Source of the DNA: Sphingopyxis fribergensis
Lineage (GTDB): Bacteria; Pseudomonadota; Alphaproteobacteria; Sphingomonadales; Sphingomonadaceae
Direction of reading: 5' to 3'
Length of the DNA stretch: 64,000 nucleotides
Assembly: GCF_000803645.1 (NCBI RefSeq)
Contig: NZ_CP009123.1
Span: 124,001 to 188,000, forward strand
Positions 9,234 through 18,204 of the stretch are shown here, in pieces; positions within the stretch are counted from its first letter, which is position 1, and every line of letters begins with the position of its first letter. The position numbers and the translations under genes were made by a program. Below the pieces are notes generated by a model that worked only from the letters and a program-made list of their open reading frames with translations, had not been told where the DNA came from and did no database searches.

Positions 9234-9800
9234 GCTGTTCAGCTGAACTTGCACCACCGTCGCCTTGGTTCGCTCTACAGGGACGCCTTGGATGAGCGTG
9301 CAAGCGTGAGCGGTTTGGAACCCTTCAGCGATCGCGAGATCTCCCCTCCCTTCTCCATTCCGAATGAATCCATGTTTGAAAACGCCCGGCGCGATAGCGT
9401 CGGGGTGATTCCAGATTCTAATGATTCTAAGATTCGGGGCAGCGTGACCGGCGGTTTTCCTGTGGAAACCAAGCAGTATCCTGTCCTTTTGGGGGCTTTA
9501 TCCTGACGTCCTGGGGGCTTTAGCCTGACCGATCGGGGGAATTATCCTGCCCCTTTGGGGTATCCTGTCCGATTGGGGTGGTGCGCTCAATGCTTTCGTC
9601 GTTGCAATTTAATGGACGGGATCGGCTCAGGAGTGCGGTTCTAACGGGGGTCGCTGCGACTCGCGGATTCTCTGGGTCCTTGCTCTCATCTTAATTGGAC
9701 TCGATCCTGTCCGATTGGGGGCGGTGCCGGCTAATCCATCCTGTCCTGACTTGACGAGTGAGGTCAGGTCAGGCAACCTGATGTCCAATGAGGTGAAATG
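9234..9800. other. Candidate plasmid replication origin region
   Basis: This 567-base gap before rep has no convincing gene. It holds short direct repeats of GATTC near 9415-9437, a partial DnaA-box-like TGTGGAAAC near 9461, the iteron array at 9477-9578, further copies at 9703-9721 and around 9738, and the inverted-repeat stretch AGGTCAGGTCAGGCAACCTG around 9763-9782 close to the rep start. The last could be a rep operator. Iterons next to a Rep_3-type initiator are the normal arrangement of theta-replicating plasmids. Confidence 0.7.
9477..9578 (+). repeat. Iteron array (five copies, 22-bp phasing)
   Basis: Five copies of a unit close to TATCCTGTCCNNTTGGGG begin at 9477, 9499, 9521, 9543 and 9561. 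The first four starts are exactly 22 bases apart, about two helical turns, so the sites face the same side of DNA. The fifth is offset by 18 bases. A further good copy lies at 9703-9721 and a weaker one near 9738. Probable binding sites of the downstream initiator. Confidence 0.85.
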
Positions 9801-10982
9801 ATGGGGGAATCGGACTCAGTACTCATAGCGGATGATGAGAACGAAGTCTCCTCCGCTCGCGCGATGCGTGTCGCCGCGGCGCTCGCCCGCAAGGGCGGTG
9901 AGGAGTTCGTCAAACCTGGCCGGCTCGTCGAAGTTCGTTTCGTTCGTGGTCAGTCGCTCAGCTTGACGGCCTCTCGCCTTCTCGCGCTGATGATCCTCAC
10001 GGCAGGCGGCGACGCTTGGCGTGATGTCTCGCATCGAATGCGTAAATCGGACATTCGACGTGGTCACAAAGGAAATGAGCGGATCGTCGACATGCTCGAA
10101 GAACTTCATCGCACGTTGTTCGCGGAGGACGACAAGTCCTGGCGTGGAAAGCGGGCGACCAAGCGTTTTAGTCTTATTCAGGCTTCGTGGGAGGAAGTCG
10201 AGGAAGAGGGCAAGGAGACCGGTTGGATCGAGTGGCAGTTCACCCCGGATGCGCGACGCCTCATCCAGGAATCGCAGACTTACGCGGTGATGAACCGACA
10301 GGCCGTTCTCGGCTTCCGGTCGGCCTATTCTCTCAAACTCTATGAAGAGGGTGCGCTGCGGTTGCATCGGCGGCAGCCGATTTGGAAGGTCGACATGGTC
10401 GGCCTTCGGGCTGCGCTGGGGATCGATCCAGAGAAATATGCCGATTTCGCTCAGTTGCGGCGCAAGGTGCTGCAGGTCGCGAAAGCCGAAATCGACCAGC
10501 TCGCGCATTTCACTGTGGAATGGAACGAGATCCGGCGGGGCAGGGCGGTGATCGAGCTGATCTTCCGCTTCGCGCCAAAGGATGCGCCGGCCCAAATCGA
10601 AACCGTTGATGAACTTGCGCGTCACGCCTCGGGCCGCAAGGCGCGGCGGGAGGATAGCGTCGAAGACCTCGCGATTGCGGGGCCAACCGTCGCCCCAGAG
10701 CTGATCGGGAGGCTCGTTGCCGATGCGACGTCGAAGCTCTCGGCGCCAGACCGTGTCCCGCGCGAGAAGTTTGCGGCCTTTCCGTTGGGGTCGCTCCGGT
10801 ATGGCGGTGAAGAGTTTTACAAGGTCGGTGTTGAGCATGGCGGCGGATGGGATGTCGATGGCATCGCTGAGGCGTACCGCAAGGAGATGGGGACCCGGTT
10901 GGGATCCCTGAAAGGTGTGAAGTTGGAGCGGTCGTGGCGTGGCTTCTGCGAGTCCTATTTCTCGCGCCGGGGTCGGCCCTGA
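9801..10982 (+). CDS. repA: Plasmid replication initiator, Rep_3-type
   Basis: 393 residues if the second of two tandem ATGs (9798, 9801) is used; the GAGGTG ribosome site is better spaced for the second. The central part (SAYSLKLYEEGALRL, then WKVDMVGLRAALGI and FAQLRRKVLQVAKAEI) is the winged-helix pattern of Rep_3-type initiators that bind iterons and open the origin. The position directly after the 22-bp iterons supports this. It is followed by parS-like palindromes, parA and parB. Confidence 0.88.
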   Translation: MGESDSVLIADDENEVSSARAMRVAAALARKGGEEFVKPGRLVEVRFVRGQSLSLTASRLLALMILTAGGDAWRDVSHRMRKSDIRRGHKGNERIVDMLEELHRTLFAEDDKSWRGKRATKRFSLIQASWEEVEEEGKETGWIEWQFTPDARRLIQESQTYAVMNRQAVLGFRSAYSLKLYEEGALRLHRRQPIWKVDMVGLRAALGIDPEKYADFAQLRRKVLQVAKAEIDQLAHFTVEWNEIRRGRAVIELIFRFAPKDAPAQIETVDELARHASGRKARREDSVEDLAIAGPTVAPELIGRLVADATSKLSAPDRVPREKFAAFPLGSLRYGGEEFYKVGVEHGGGWDVDGIAEAYRKEMGTRLGSLKGVKLERSWRGFCESYFSRRGRP

Positions 10983-10988
10983 ATTGGA

Positions 10989-11050
10989 GAATTGCAGGTC
11001 TGCAATTCCGAGAAGATTGCGTTTGGAGGACTGGATTGCAGGCCTGCAAT
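10989..11050. repeat. Two parS-like palindromes upstream of parA
   Basis: Two dyads with core ATTGCAG-NN-CTGCAAT: one at 10989-11008 with nine-base arms around a two-base centre, and one at 11035-11050 that is a perfect 16-bp palindrome. The same motif occurs twice again between parA and parB. Candidate partition centromere or operator sites. Confidence 0.75.
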
Positions 11051-11270
11051 TTCGCGCATTGGCTGCGGGGCCCCCAATAGGTCAGGATTGGGAGGACGGA
11101 GAGGCTGTCTATCGGCGCGGATATTTGACGCCAATGGTGAGAGCGGAGCGGGCTGGGTATGCCAGTTGCGAAATCACAACCCTCAGGCATAGTTTTGCAC
11201 ATATTAGCCTTTCATTGACCGAAAAGTGAAAATCAGGCATGACCACGCTGGTTTTCAAAAAGGGGCAGGT

Positions 11271-12473
11271 ATGGCTACGTCGGTGGATCAGGTTCGCATA
11301 GCCGAGACCTTGGACGTGGGCGCACTTGCCGCGCGTACGTCGTCCGTTCTTGAACGACTGCGGGACTCTGCTCGAACGGCGCGAGCGGACGAGCGGCGCG
11401 AGCCGACGTTTCCGATCGGCAAAGCTGCTGAACTGGTTGGACGCACGACCGCCGCAATCCGGGAAGCGGAATCCGATGGGCGCCTCGTTGCCCCGACGCG
11501 CGGTGAGAACAATCGGCGACTTGCCTACAGCCTCGCGCAGCTCAATGACATGCGCGGAACATTTGGAACCCGGCCTTGGCGTGCGCCTTCTGATCCGGTC
11601 TCGATTCTGGCGGTGCAGAACTTCAAGGGCGGAGTTGGTAAGAGCACGACGGCGGTCCATCTGGCGCAAAATCTCGCGATCCGGGGCTATCGAGTCTTGC
11701 TTATCGATTGTGACAGCCAAGCCTCAGCCACGACTCTGTTTGGTTACGTGCCTGATCTCGATCTGAGCGAAGACGAGACGCTCTATCCCTACCTGCGCGA
11801 GGGTGAGCGCGAGACGCTCGATTATGCGATCAAGAAGACCCATTTTGACGGTCTCGACCTGATCCCCGCGAACCTGCGCTTGTTCCAGTCTGAGTATGAG
11901 TTGGCCGCACGCATGGCGCGTGGGCAGGGCGCGCTGCTGAACCGTCTTGCTCAGGGTATTGCGTCGGTCTCCGATCTCTATGACGTGGTCATTCTGGACC
12001 CGCCGCCGGCGCTCGGCGCAATTTCCTTGTCGGTGCTCAGGGCCGCGAACGCGCTTGTGGTGCCTGTTCCCCCGACTGTGATGGATTTTTCCTCAACTGC
12101 GGCATTCCTTGCGATGCTCGATGAAACGATCCAGGAACTTCAGGCGGTCGACCTTGCTCCTCAGCTTTCGTTCTTGCGGTTTCTCGCGTCGAAGGTTGAC
12201 GATACGAAGTCGATGCAGAAGGGACTCCTTGAGCTGATGCGCCAGGTTTTCGGCAATGCGATGATCCGCACGCCGCTGAAGGATTCTGCGGAAATTGACA
12301 ACGCGACGGCCCGGTTGATGACGGTCTACGAACTCAACGGGCCGATGACGAGCAAGCAGGTTCGCGATCGCTGTCTGACTTATCTGGATGGGGTCTGTGG
12401 GGAGATCGAGGTCGATATACGAGCGACTTGGCCGAGTCATTTGCCGCGCCTGCGCAAGGAGGGGCTCGCATGA
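11271..12473 (+). CDS. parA: ParA partition ATPase with N-terminal DNA-binding domain
   Basis: 400 residues, starting at ATG 11271 after an AGGGG ribosome site; the frame is open 15 codons upstream without such a site. Residues about 47-75 form a MerR-like helix-turn-helix (IGKAAELVGRTTAAIREAE), as in plasmid type Ia ParA proteins that also repress their own operon. The deviant Walker A KGGVGKSTT is at 119-127, with DCDSQAS and DPPPALG following. It moves plasmid copies by ATP-dependent DNA binding together with ParB. Flanked on both sides by the repeated palindromes. Confidence 0.93.
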   Translation: MATSVDQVRIAETLDVGALAARTSSVLERLRDSARTARADERREPTFPIGKAAELVGRTTAAIREAESDGRLVAPTRGENNRRLAYSLAQLNDMRGTFGTRPWRAPSDPVSILAVQNFKGGVGKSTTAVHLAQNLAIRGYRVLLIDCDSQASATTLFGYVPDLDLSEDETLYPYLREGERETLDYAIKKTHFDGLDLIPANLRLFQSEYELAARMARGQGALLNRLAQGIASVSDLYDVVILDPPPALGAISLSVLRAANALVVPVPPTVMDFSSTAAFLAMLDETIQELQAVDLAPQLSFLRFLASKVDDTKSMQKGLLELMRQVFGNAMIRTPLKDSAEIDNATARLMTVYELNGPMTSKQVRDRCLTYLDGVCGEIEVDIRATWPSHLPRLRKEGLA

Positions 12474-12480
12474 TACGCCT

Positions 12481-12558
12481 GAATTGCAGCCCTGCAATTT
12501 CGAGGTCCTGCAGCGGATCGGTGGGGAAAGAAAGTGAAAATTGCAGCCCTGCAATTTT
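12481..12558. repeat. Two parS-like palindromes between parA and parB
   Basis: Core AATTGCAG-CC-CTGCAATT at 12482-12499 and again, with longer A/T arms, within 12537-12558. Same motif as at 10989-11050; the second copy is about 19 bases before the parB start, so binding there could also affect parB translation or transcription. Confidence 0.75.
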
Positions 12559-12576
12559 GGATGAAAGGGGAGGGCA

Positions 12577-13611
12577 ATGACCTCCAAGAACAAGAGTTTT
12601 GTTGCCGATTTGGCCGCTGGAATGGAGCCGACGGCTACTACGCCGGTAGACCGGCCAGGCCGGCTCGGCGTCGGCGTCTTGGGCAGCCGTACGAACCGGC
12701 TGGCGGATCTCGCATCCGGTGCGGTCGTCGATATTCCCCAGGAACTCGTCGACCCCGCGCGGTGTCGAATCTGGGAACGCCATAATCGCGACTATGCTGC
12801 GCTCAACGAGGAGCGTTGCGCAGATCTAATTGAAACCATCGTCGCGCAGGGTAAGCAGGAGTTCCCTGCGATCGTCCGCCGCGTAACGGGCGACCCCGAC
12901 CACGACTATGAGGTTATTTCGGGCGCACGGCGCCACTGGACCGTCTCTTGGCTACGCGCTAACAATTATCCCGACATCCGCTACCTCATAGAGATCCGGA
13001 GCCTCACCGATGAACAGGCCTTTCGGGTCTCCGATCTTGAAAACAGGGCTCGGGAGGATCTGACCGATGTCGAGCGCGCGCGGGACTATCTGAAGGCTCT
13101 CGATTTCTATTACAGCGGAAAGCAGAAGGCGATGGCGCAACGCCTCAACCAGAGTGAGGCGTGGCTCAGCCGCTATCTCGATCTCGCTCGTTTGCCAAAC
13201 GAACTGATGATCGCTTTTCCTGACCCGTTTGAGCTTAAGATCTCGCATGTCGGTACCCTGAAGCCGATACTGAAACCGGAAGATTCGAGAACGCGAGTTT
13301 TCGCGGAAGCAGCCCGTCTTGCCAAGTCTCGGGCTGACGGCGCGACGAACATTCCTGCGACAGTCCCCGATATCCTGCGAGCGTTGGTTGCCGCTGCCGA
13401 GCGAAAAACCAAAGCCGCGGATAAGGCCGCCCCCAAGAAGACAGGTTCGACCGAAAGGATCTTCCTATCGGGTGCCGGGATGCCGCTTCTGCGTATCGAC
13501 AAGAAGGACAAGAGAGGGGTCAGTGTCACCCTGTTCCCAAAGAGCGGAGGAAGCCGCGCCGAGGCAGAGGTCGCGATGCAGGAGCTCCTTGACCAGCATT
13601 GGCCCAAATAG
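12577..13611 (+). CDS. parB: ParB-family partition protein
   Basis: 344 residues. The N-terminal ParB/Srx-like domain includes the arginine patch ISGARRH near residue 115, the region that binds CTP in ParB proteins. A helix-turn-helix follows (MAQRLNQSEAWLSRYLDLARLP, about 185-205), and a lysine-rich linker leads to a C-terminal dimerisation-type segment. It would load on the nearby parS-like palindromes and stimulate ParA. Start chosen at ATG 12577 after AGGGGAGGGC. Confidence 0.93.
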   Translation: MTSKNKSFVADLAAGMEPTATTPVDRPGRLGVGVLGSRTNRLADLASGAVVDIPQELVDPARCRIWERHNRDYAALNEERCADLIETIVAQGKQEFPAIVRRVTGDPDHDYEVISGARRHWTVSWLRANNYPDIRYLIEIRSLTDEQAFRVSDLENRAREDLTDVERARDYLKALDFYYSGKQKAMAQRLNQSEAWLSRYLDLARLPNELMIAFPDPFELKISHVGTLKPILKPEDSRTRVFAEAARLAKSRADGATNIPATVPDILRALVAAAERKTKAADKAAPKKTGSTERIFLSGAGMPLLRIDKKDKRGVSVTLFPKSGGSRAEAEVAMQELLDQHWPK

Positions 13612-13800
13612 GGGAGGGCGCTGACGCCACGGGCTATCCGCGCCATTGCATTGTCGAATGAACTGGACAGTACCGTTCGCTTCGCCGCTAAACGTTTTAG
13701 ACCGGCGGGCGGTGCTGCGTAATGCCTGGAGTGCTGGGATGCCCGGCTTCGATCGGTTGACGCTCGCCGCGCGTATTGCGGGCCGCGCGGCAACCGTTGA

Positions 13801-14808
13801 TCATGGCCGCGCATCGAGGCCTTGGTGCAGCTCCAAGCCGAATCCGGCAGAGGTGCTTAGGTCACGCGACAAATGGACCGTCATCCCCAATCCGCATGTG
13901 TAAGGCTCGAAAGTATGAGGGGTATTTGCGAATTGGCGTACGGCGAGCTGCCGAAGCAACTTGCCGGCGCCTGCCTTTGTACAGGGCAGGGCACGAGCTA
14001 ACTGCGCCGGCGTCAACGACCCGAATGCAAACAGCAGCATCCAGGCGTCGAACAGCCTCGAATTCCTCCTTAACCCCGGAAACGCCTCGGCGAACGCCGC
14101 GGCAGCGCGCGGCATCCGCGCCACGTCGCAGAGCGTCTCATACAGCGCATCGAGAATGAACTCGCTGATGTCGTCGCGCTCGCGGTCGGGATCGCGATCG
14201 GCGCGAAACAATCGCCGGCGCACGAGCCCGGGAAAGGGCAGGGGATGCGGTGTAAGGCCGAACAGAGCGGGCTCGCCGACGGCAAGCAGGTTGACCGCCC
14301 AGCAGGGCGACGTCGCGGTGGCGGACAGGGGATCGCCGTCGACGTCGGCCGATCGCCGTAGACTGCGAACGATGGTGAGCAGACGGGCCGCTGGGTCGGC
14401 AGGCAGGTTCGCGCTCGCGGCGACGAGGCGCACGGCCTCGAGTTCTTCAAGCCCGGCGTCGACGATGACCGCGGTCGCTGCGGCCTCCGCGGCAAGGGGC
14501 CTAATGACGGTTTGTCGAACGCGCTGGATAGCCCGGGCGAGATCCGAACGCGGGTCGGGGAGGGCCGCCACGAGTAGGGTGAGAAAGGCGTCGCGTTCGG
14601 CGGCGCATTCGCCGCCGATGAGGTTCTCGCCCATCATGACCGCGCGGTCCTCGCGGTACTGCGACCATGCGCGGACAAGCGTGCGAAGCGCGAAGCACTG
14701 GCGCCTTTCCGCGGGATAGAGGGCAGGGGAGGCGAACAGCGTGCGCGCGAGCGCATCGATCTGACCTTGCCGGAAGGCGATGGCGGCTGTGTGAGGGGAG
14801 GGGGACAT
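13801..14808 (-). CDS. Hypothetical protein with possible C-terminal helix-turn-helix
   Basis: About 335 residues from ATG 14808 (MSPSPHTAAIAF); the frame extends to a TTG at 14859 but the ATG is preferred. It is Ala/Arg/Leu-rich and helical. A stretch near the C-terminus (LTPAQLARALPCTKAGAGKLLRQL) looks like a helix-turn-helix. I do not recognise the family. It lies divergently from the tyrosine recombinase, so it may be a regulator or cargo of that element. The 189 bases between parB and this gene hold nothing I can assign. Confidence 0.6.
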   Translation of the reverse strand: MSPSPHTAAIAFRQGQIDALARTLFASPALYPAERRQCFALRTLVRAWSQYREDRAVMMGENLIGGECAAERDAFLTLLVAALPDPRSDLARAIQRVRQTVIRPLAAEAAATAVIVDAGLEELEAVRLVAASANLPADPAARLLTIVRSLRRSADVDGDPLSATATSPCWAVNLLAVGEPALFGLTPHPLPFPGLVRRRLFRADRDPDRERDDISEFILDALYETLCDVARMPRAAAAFAEAFPGLRRNSRLFDAWMLLFAFGSLTPAQLARALPCTKAGAGKLLRQLAVRQFANTPHTFEPYTCGLGMTVHLSRDLSTSAGFGLELHQGLDARP

Positions 14809-14943
14809 GGCGGCTCCGGGTGGCGCGGCAATGATAGCCGTGCGCGGAGTCGGCGTCAAAACGAGAGTTTACCGAAACGGCATTTTAGTATCCTATCTAT
14901 TCCCCGTGACTTCCTCGGACTTTCCATAATCGGGACTTATGGT

Positions 14944-14973
14944 AAAATCGAGGTTGCCGAAATAGTCGATTTT
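14944..14973. repeat. Inverted repeat upstream of the integrase gene
   Basis: AAAATCGA at 14944-14951 is mirrored by TCGATTTT at 14966-14973, with a 14-base spacer. Another dyad, CCATAATC-GGG-ACTTATGG-like, lies just before it. The repeats sit 38 bases before the recombinase start and could be its recombination site or an operator. Confidence 0.45.
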
Positions 14974-15010
14974 GCCCAAAAAGGTTCGGTGAAATCCGCC
15001 GGAAACAACA

Positions 15011-16192
15011 ATGCTCGCCGCAGCTGATCAACCGTTCCCGTCTTCGGTCGAGCTGGTCTTGCGCCGCTACGCGCCGCTGATCGACGCGCGCGGCGCCCGT
15101 TCGGTCGCCTTCGAGGCGGCGGTCACGGCGATGGCGCCGGCGACCAAGGCCGCGATCACCGCAGACCTCAAGTGTTTCCTCGCCTGGTGCAAGTCGCGCC
15201 GGCCGGTTGCCACTGCGGTTCCCGTCGAGCCGGAAACGCTCGTCCACTACCTGCGCTGGCTGGCGAAGGGTTCGGACACGCGCGCTCCTGCCAGGCCCGC
15301 GACGCTCGCGCGGCGGATCGCCAGCATTGCCCGAGTTCATCGGATGCTGGGGTTTGGCGAGAAAGAGCCGCTGGCAACGCAGGCCGGGATGGTGCGCGAT
15401 ACCCTGAAAGGGATCCGCCGTGACAAGCGGCAACGCCAGCGTCAGGCCGCGCCGCTGCGGCTTGGCGAAGCCATGGCTGAAGGGCAGGGGGCTCCCGAGG
15501 GGGTGACGGTAAAAGCGCTGCTCGCGTCCTGCGGCACCGACATCATCGGTCTGCGGGATGCGGCGCTGATCAGCCTGGCCTATGACGCGGGTCTCAGGGT
15601 CTCGGAATTGGTGGGCACAGAGGTTGCCGATCTGCGGCAGGTGGGGGACAGCAGCGGCCGGCTCGAGATCGGGCATTCCAAGACTGACCAGCTGGGGGAG
15701 GGGGCTCTGGCCTGGCTGTCGGGTGACACCATGGCGCGTTTGTCGGCCTGGTTACTGGCAAGTGGCCTCAGCGAAGGCCCGGTGTTTCGTCGGATCAATG
15801 TGCTGACCAGTCCGCCAGATCCTGCCGGACAGCGGGTCGTGCGGCACTACATTGGCGCCAAGTCGCTCACCCGCCAGGGTGTGGTCGCGATCCTGCGCCG
15901 CCGGGTGCTCGAGGCGATCGATCTCGGGCATGTCGAGCTTGAGCCCGGGATGGAAGGCGACACCGTTCGCGGCCTGAGCGCGCACTCGTTCCGGGTCGGG
16001 CTGACCCAGGATCTGTTCGCGGCGGGTGAGGATGGGTCTGGAATTGCCCTCGCCCTGCGCTGGTCGTCGCCAACCACCGCGCTACGCTATGCGCGCGAAC
16101 TGGCCGTGGGTAACAATGCGGCGGCACGGGTGCTGGGACGTTTGCGCGACAGCGAGGCACCCACAGTCGCACGGTCGACAGCGAACCAGTGA
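15011..16192 (+). CDS. Tyrosine recombinase / integrase
   Basis: 393 residues with a SAM-like N-terminal core-binding domain and a full catalytic domain: R196 (GLRVSEL), K224 (HSKTD), H325 and R328 (HSFRVG), W351 (LRWSS) and the nucleophile Y360 (LRYAREL). The spacing resembles Cre-like phage and plasmid recombinases rather than XerC/D. It may resolve plasmid dimers or mobilise this segment; the inverted repeat upstream is a candidate site. It converges on the amidoligase-like gene, 11 bases apart. Confidence 0.9.
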   Translation: MLAAADQPFPSSVELVLRRYAPLIDARGARSVAFEAAVTAMAPATKAAITADLKCFLAWCKSRRPVATAVPVEPETLVHYLRWLAKGSDTRAPARPATLARRIASIARVHRMLGFGEKEPLATQAGMVRDTLKGIRRDKRQRQRQAAPLRLGEAMAEGQGAPEGVTVKALLASCGTDIIGLRDAALISLAYDAGLRVSELVGTEVADLRQVGDSSGRLEIGHSKTDQLGEGALAWLSGDTMARLSAWLLASGLSEGPVFRRINVLTSPPDPAGQRVVRHYIGAKSLTRQGVVAILRRRVLEAIDLGHVELEPGMEGDTVRGLSAHSFRVGLTQDLFAAGEDGSGIALALRWSSPTTALRYARELAVGNNAAARVLGRLRDSEAPTVARSTANQ

Positions 16193-16203
16193 GTGCGATC
16201 GCG

Positions 16204-17454
16204 TTATGGCCCGGCCTTGGCATAGAATTGCGGATGCATCGCCCGTCGCAGCGTCTCGGCTTTCGCCAGTTCGTCCAGCTGCGCTGAACTCGAAAGGCCA
16301 GGCGCCTTTCTCAGTTGTCCGGCCAGCTGGAGCACTGCCCGCTGAAAGGCTTTGTTGCTGCTGGCACGCTGCCGGACGCCGAGATTGTAGAGCTCGGCAA
16401 GATCGAGCGCGAGCAAGGCGACTGCTTCGGGAATATCGGCGAGGACAATGTCGCGGATGGTGGCGACATACTCATGTTCGCCGCGCCCGTAGAGCGTGAG
16501 CTCGACCAGGCCATTGGCCATCAGGTGGCCGAGCGGCTCGCCGGCGAAATGGACGCGACCCGTGGCGGCGACCAGGCCGTGGGTCAAATCCCACTCCAGC
16601 TTGCCGCGAATGCGGACAAGCCAGCGCGAGAGCAGCAGAAACTTGCGACGAAAGGCCTGCTCGAAGGGATGGCTGTGGGCGGGCCAAACCTCGAAGGCCG
16701 CGGGTATGCGCTCGAGTTGCTCGATGAGATGGGGGCCGTTGAAGAACGACTCTGCGCTGAAATGGCGCAATTCGAGATAGCCCTTCAAGAGCTTGCCGAA
16801 GTTGGCGGCGTAGCCTTTGTCGCGTCCGGCACTCGCATCGAGCAGATTGCCGAGGGCCGTTCCGAGTAGGAACTTGCCTTGCGGATCTTGCGCCAGATGG
16901 CGCAGCAGCGGAACGCCTACAGCATGGCGTTGCAGGCCAGTGTAGCGGCTGAACAGCCGATCGTTGTTCGCGAGCAGCAGCAGTTCATCGACGCCGAGGA
17001 TGAAGCGGTCAGGATCGAGCCGGTAGCCATCACCAGCATCAATGTTGATGTGCCAACCGCAGCCATCGGTGTGTTCATTGGCGAAGAAATTGAAATCGCC
17101 GTCGATCTCGTAGATTGCCTCGTAGAGTTCGGTTCTGACCGCCTCAGCTTCGTCGAGGGGCAACGGAGGAGTCAACAGTTCCACGCCGGCGAGGCGGCAT
17201 TCCGGCCAATTCAATGGGTCCAGCCCATACTCCGGAACCACATAAAAGCCGGGACGCTGCGGGGATTTGGTGGGGGCAGACCAAGCTCGCCTTGTCCGCT
17301 CGCGCAATTTTGACGCGAAAGCTCGGCAGAAGGTCGGCGAAGCCTCGTCCATGGCCTCACCGTCGCGCAGCTCTCGCTCGAAACGGGGATCGCCCAGATC
17401 ACCGAGGATGACCTCCAATTCAAAACCGGCACGCCAGGATGGGATCGCGGACAT
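16204..17454 (-). CDS. Amidoligase-like protein (COOH-NH2 ligase fold)
   Basis: 416 residues. Three short motifs match the Amidoligase_2 group, relatives of gamma-glutamylcysteine synthetase that form amide bonds with ATP: an N-terminal glutamate strand (AGFELEVI), a GVELLTPPL segment near residue 90, and CGWHINIDAG near 133, in the place of the family's G-x-HVH motif, with a later LELRHFS. These give the acidic and histidine residues expected for metal-ATP binding. The substrate is unknown. The gene is next to recombinase genes and looks like mobile cargo. No glutamine-amidotransferase partner, common for this family, is present. Confidence 0.6.
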   Translation of the reverse strand: MSAIPSWRAGFELEVILGDLGDPRFERELRDGEAMDEASPTFCRAFASKLRERTRRAWSAPTKSPQRPGFYVVPEYGLDPLNWPECRLAGVELLTPPLPLDEAEAVRTELYEAIYEIDGDFNFFANEHTDGCGWHINIDAGDGYRLDPDRFILGVDELLLLANNDRLFSRYTGLQRHAVGVPLLRHLAQDPQGKFLLGTALGNLLDASAGRDKGYAANFGKLLKGYLELRHFSAESFFNGPHLIEQLERIPAAFEVWPAHSHPFEQAFRRKFLLLSRWLVRIRGKLEWDLTHGLVAATGRVHFAGEPLGHLMANGLVELTLYGRGEHEYVATIRDIVLADIPEAVALLALDLAELYNLGVRQRASSNKAFQRAVLQLAGQLRKAPGLSSSAQLDELAKAETLRRAMHPQFYAKAGP

Positions 17455-17512
17455 GACAGGAAAGGTAATTCAAATCGGGGGCGTGTAAATGCGCGCATCG
17501 CATTGCCATCAA

Positions 17513-17965
17513 TTATGGCACGCGAACCCTGTCACGGAAGACGTCGATGACGTCAATTTTGGCAGCCGACAGCGTGCCCACCGGGTCATGCGCCGGCAGC
17601 AGCGCATCGAGCCGATCGAGCGCACGGTCGGCCGGAGCGAAGACGCTTGCGAAGCTTTCGGTAGCGCCCTTCGCGGCGAGCGCGAGGCGCGCCGCGCGGG
17701 CGAGGGGAGGGGGGCCGCGCCGGCTGATCCACGACAGAAAATCGCGGCGTTCGGCCGTGTACCACGAACGGGTCAGTTCGGCCGCCTCAAGCCCTGGGTT
17801 GTGCTCAGGCCCTTGGTTTTCCTGGGGAAAGTCACGGACATGCACGCGCCACAACCGCCGCAATGAGGCCAGCGCCAACCCGTCCGCAACCCCTGCGCTC
17901 AGAAACGGCAGCGCCCCCTCGATCCGCGCGAGGGCCAGTTGCCACGGGGGAGGGGAGAGTGCCAT
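17513..17965 (-). CDS. Hypothetical protein, 150 residues
   Basis: Short Leu/Ala/Arg-rich protein beginning MALSPPPWQLALARIEGAL, without a signal peptide, membrane segment or recognised motif. It precedes the amidoligase-like gene on the same strand (58 bases apart), so the two may be co-transcribed. Real-gene status rests on length and position only. Confidence 0.5.
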   Translation of the reverse strand: MALSPPPWQLALARIEGALPFLSAGVADGLALASLRRLWRVHVRDFPQENQGPEHNPGLEAAELTRSWYTAERRDFLSWISRRGPPPLARAARLALAAKGATESFASVFAPADRALDRLDALLPAHDPVGTLSAAKIDVIDVFRDRVRVP

Positions 17966-18204
17966 CGAGTCCGATAATATAGGAATGGCTTTAAAAGTAT
18001 ACTCCGCTGTGAGGCCTGTTTGCGGCCTCTGTCACTGTCCGATAACGGCCCTTCACGGATGCCACCGCCGACGTGATTTCGCCCGCCGCAATCTGCCAAA
18101 ATCCCGCAGAATTGCGCGGTTCATAGCCTCTAGCCTTGCGCGACAAATGATTATATCTAACGGGGGCAACCGTTCAAATGCCTCCATTCTATAATATGTG
18201 ACAA
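17966..18204. other. Intergenic region with possible resolution site
   Basis: 239 bases between divergent genes. GACAAATGA occurs twice, near 18141 and 18200, the second overlapping the resolvase start, with AT-rich stretches between. This may be a resolvase (res-like) site and promoter region; the evidence is only the repeats and the position. Confidence 0.35.

Noticed and set aside
9413..9437. Short GATTCTAA repeats as a CRISPR or iteron array
   Set aside because: Only three irregular 8-9 base units with no spacers; treated as part of the origin region.
9801..13611. repABC-type replicon
   Set aside because: Order is rep-parA-parB with a Rep_3-type initiator and iterons; there is no RepC and no repAB upstream of it.
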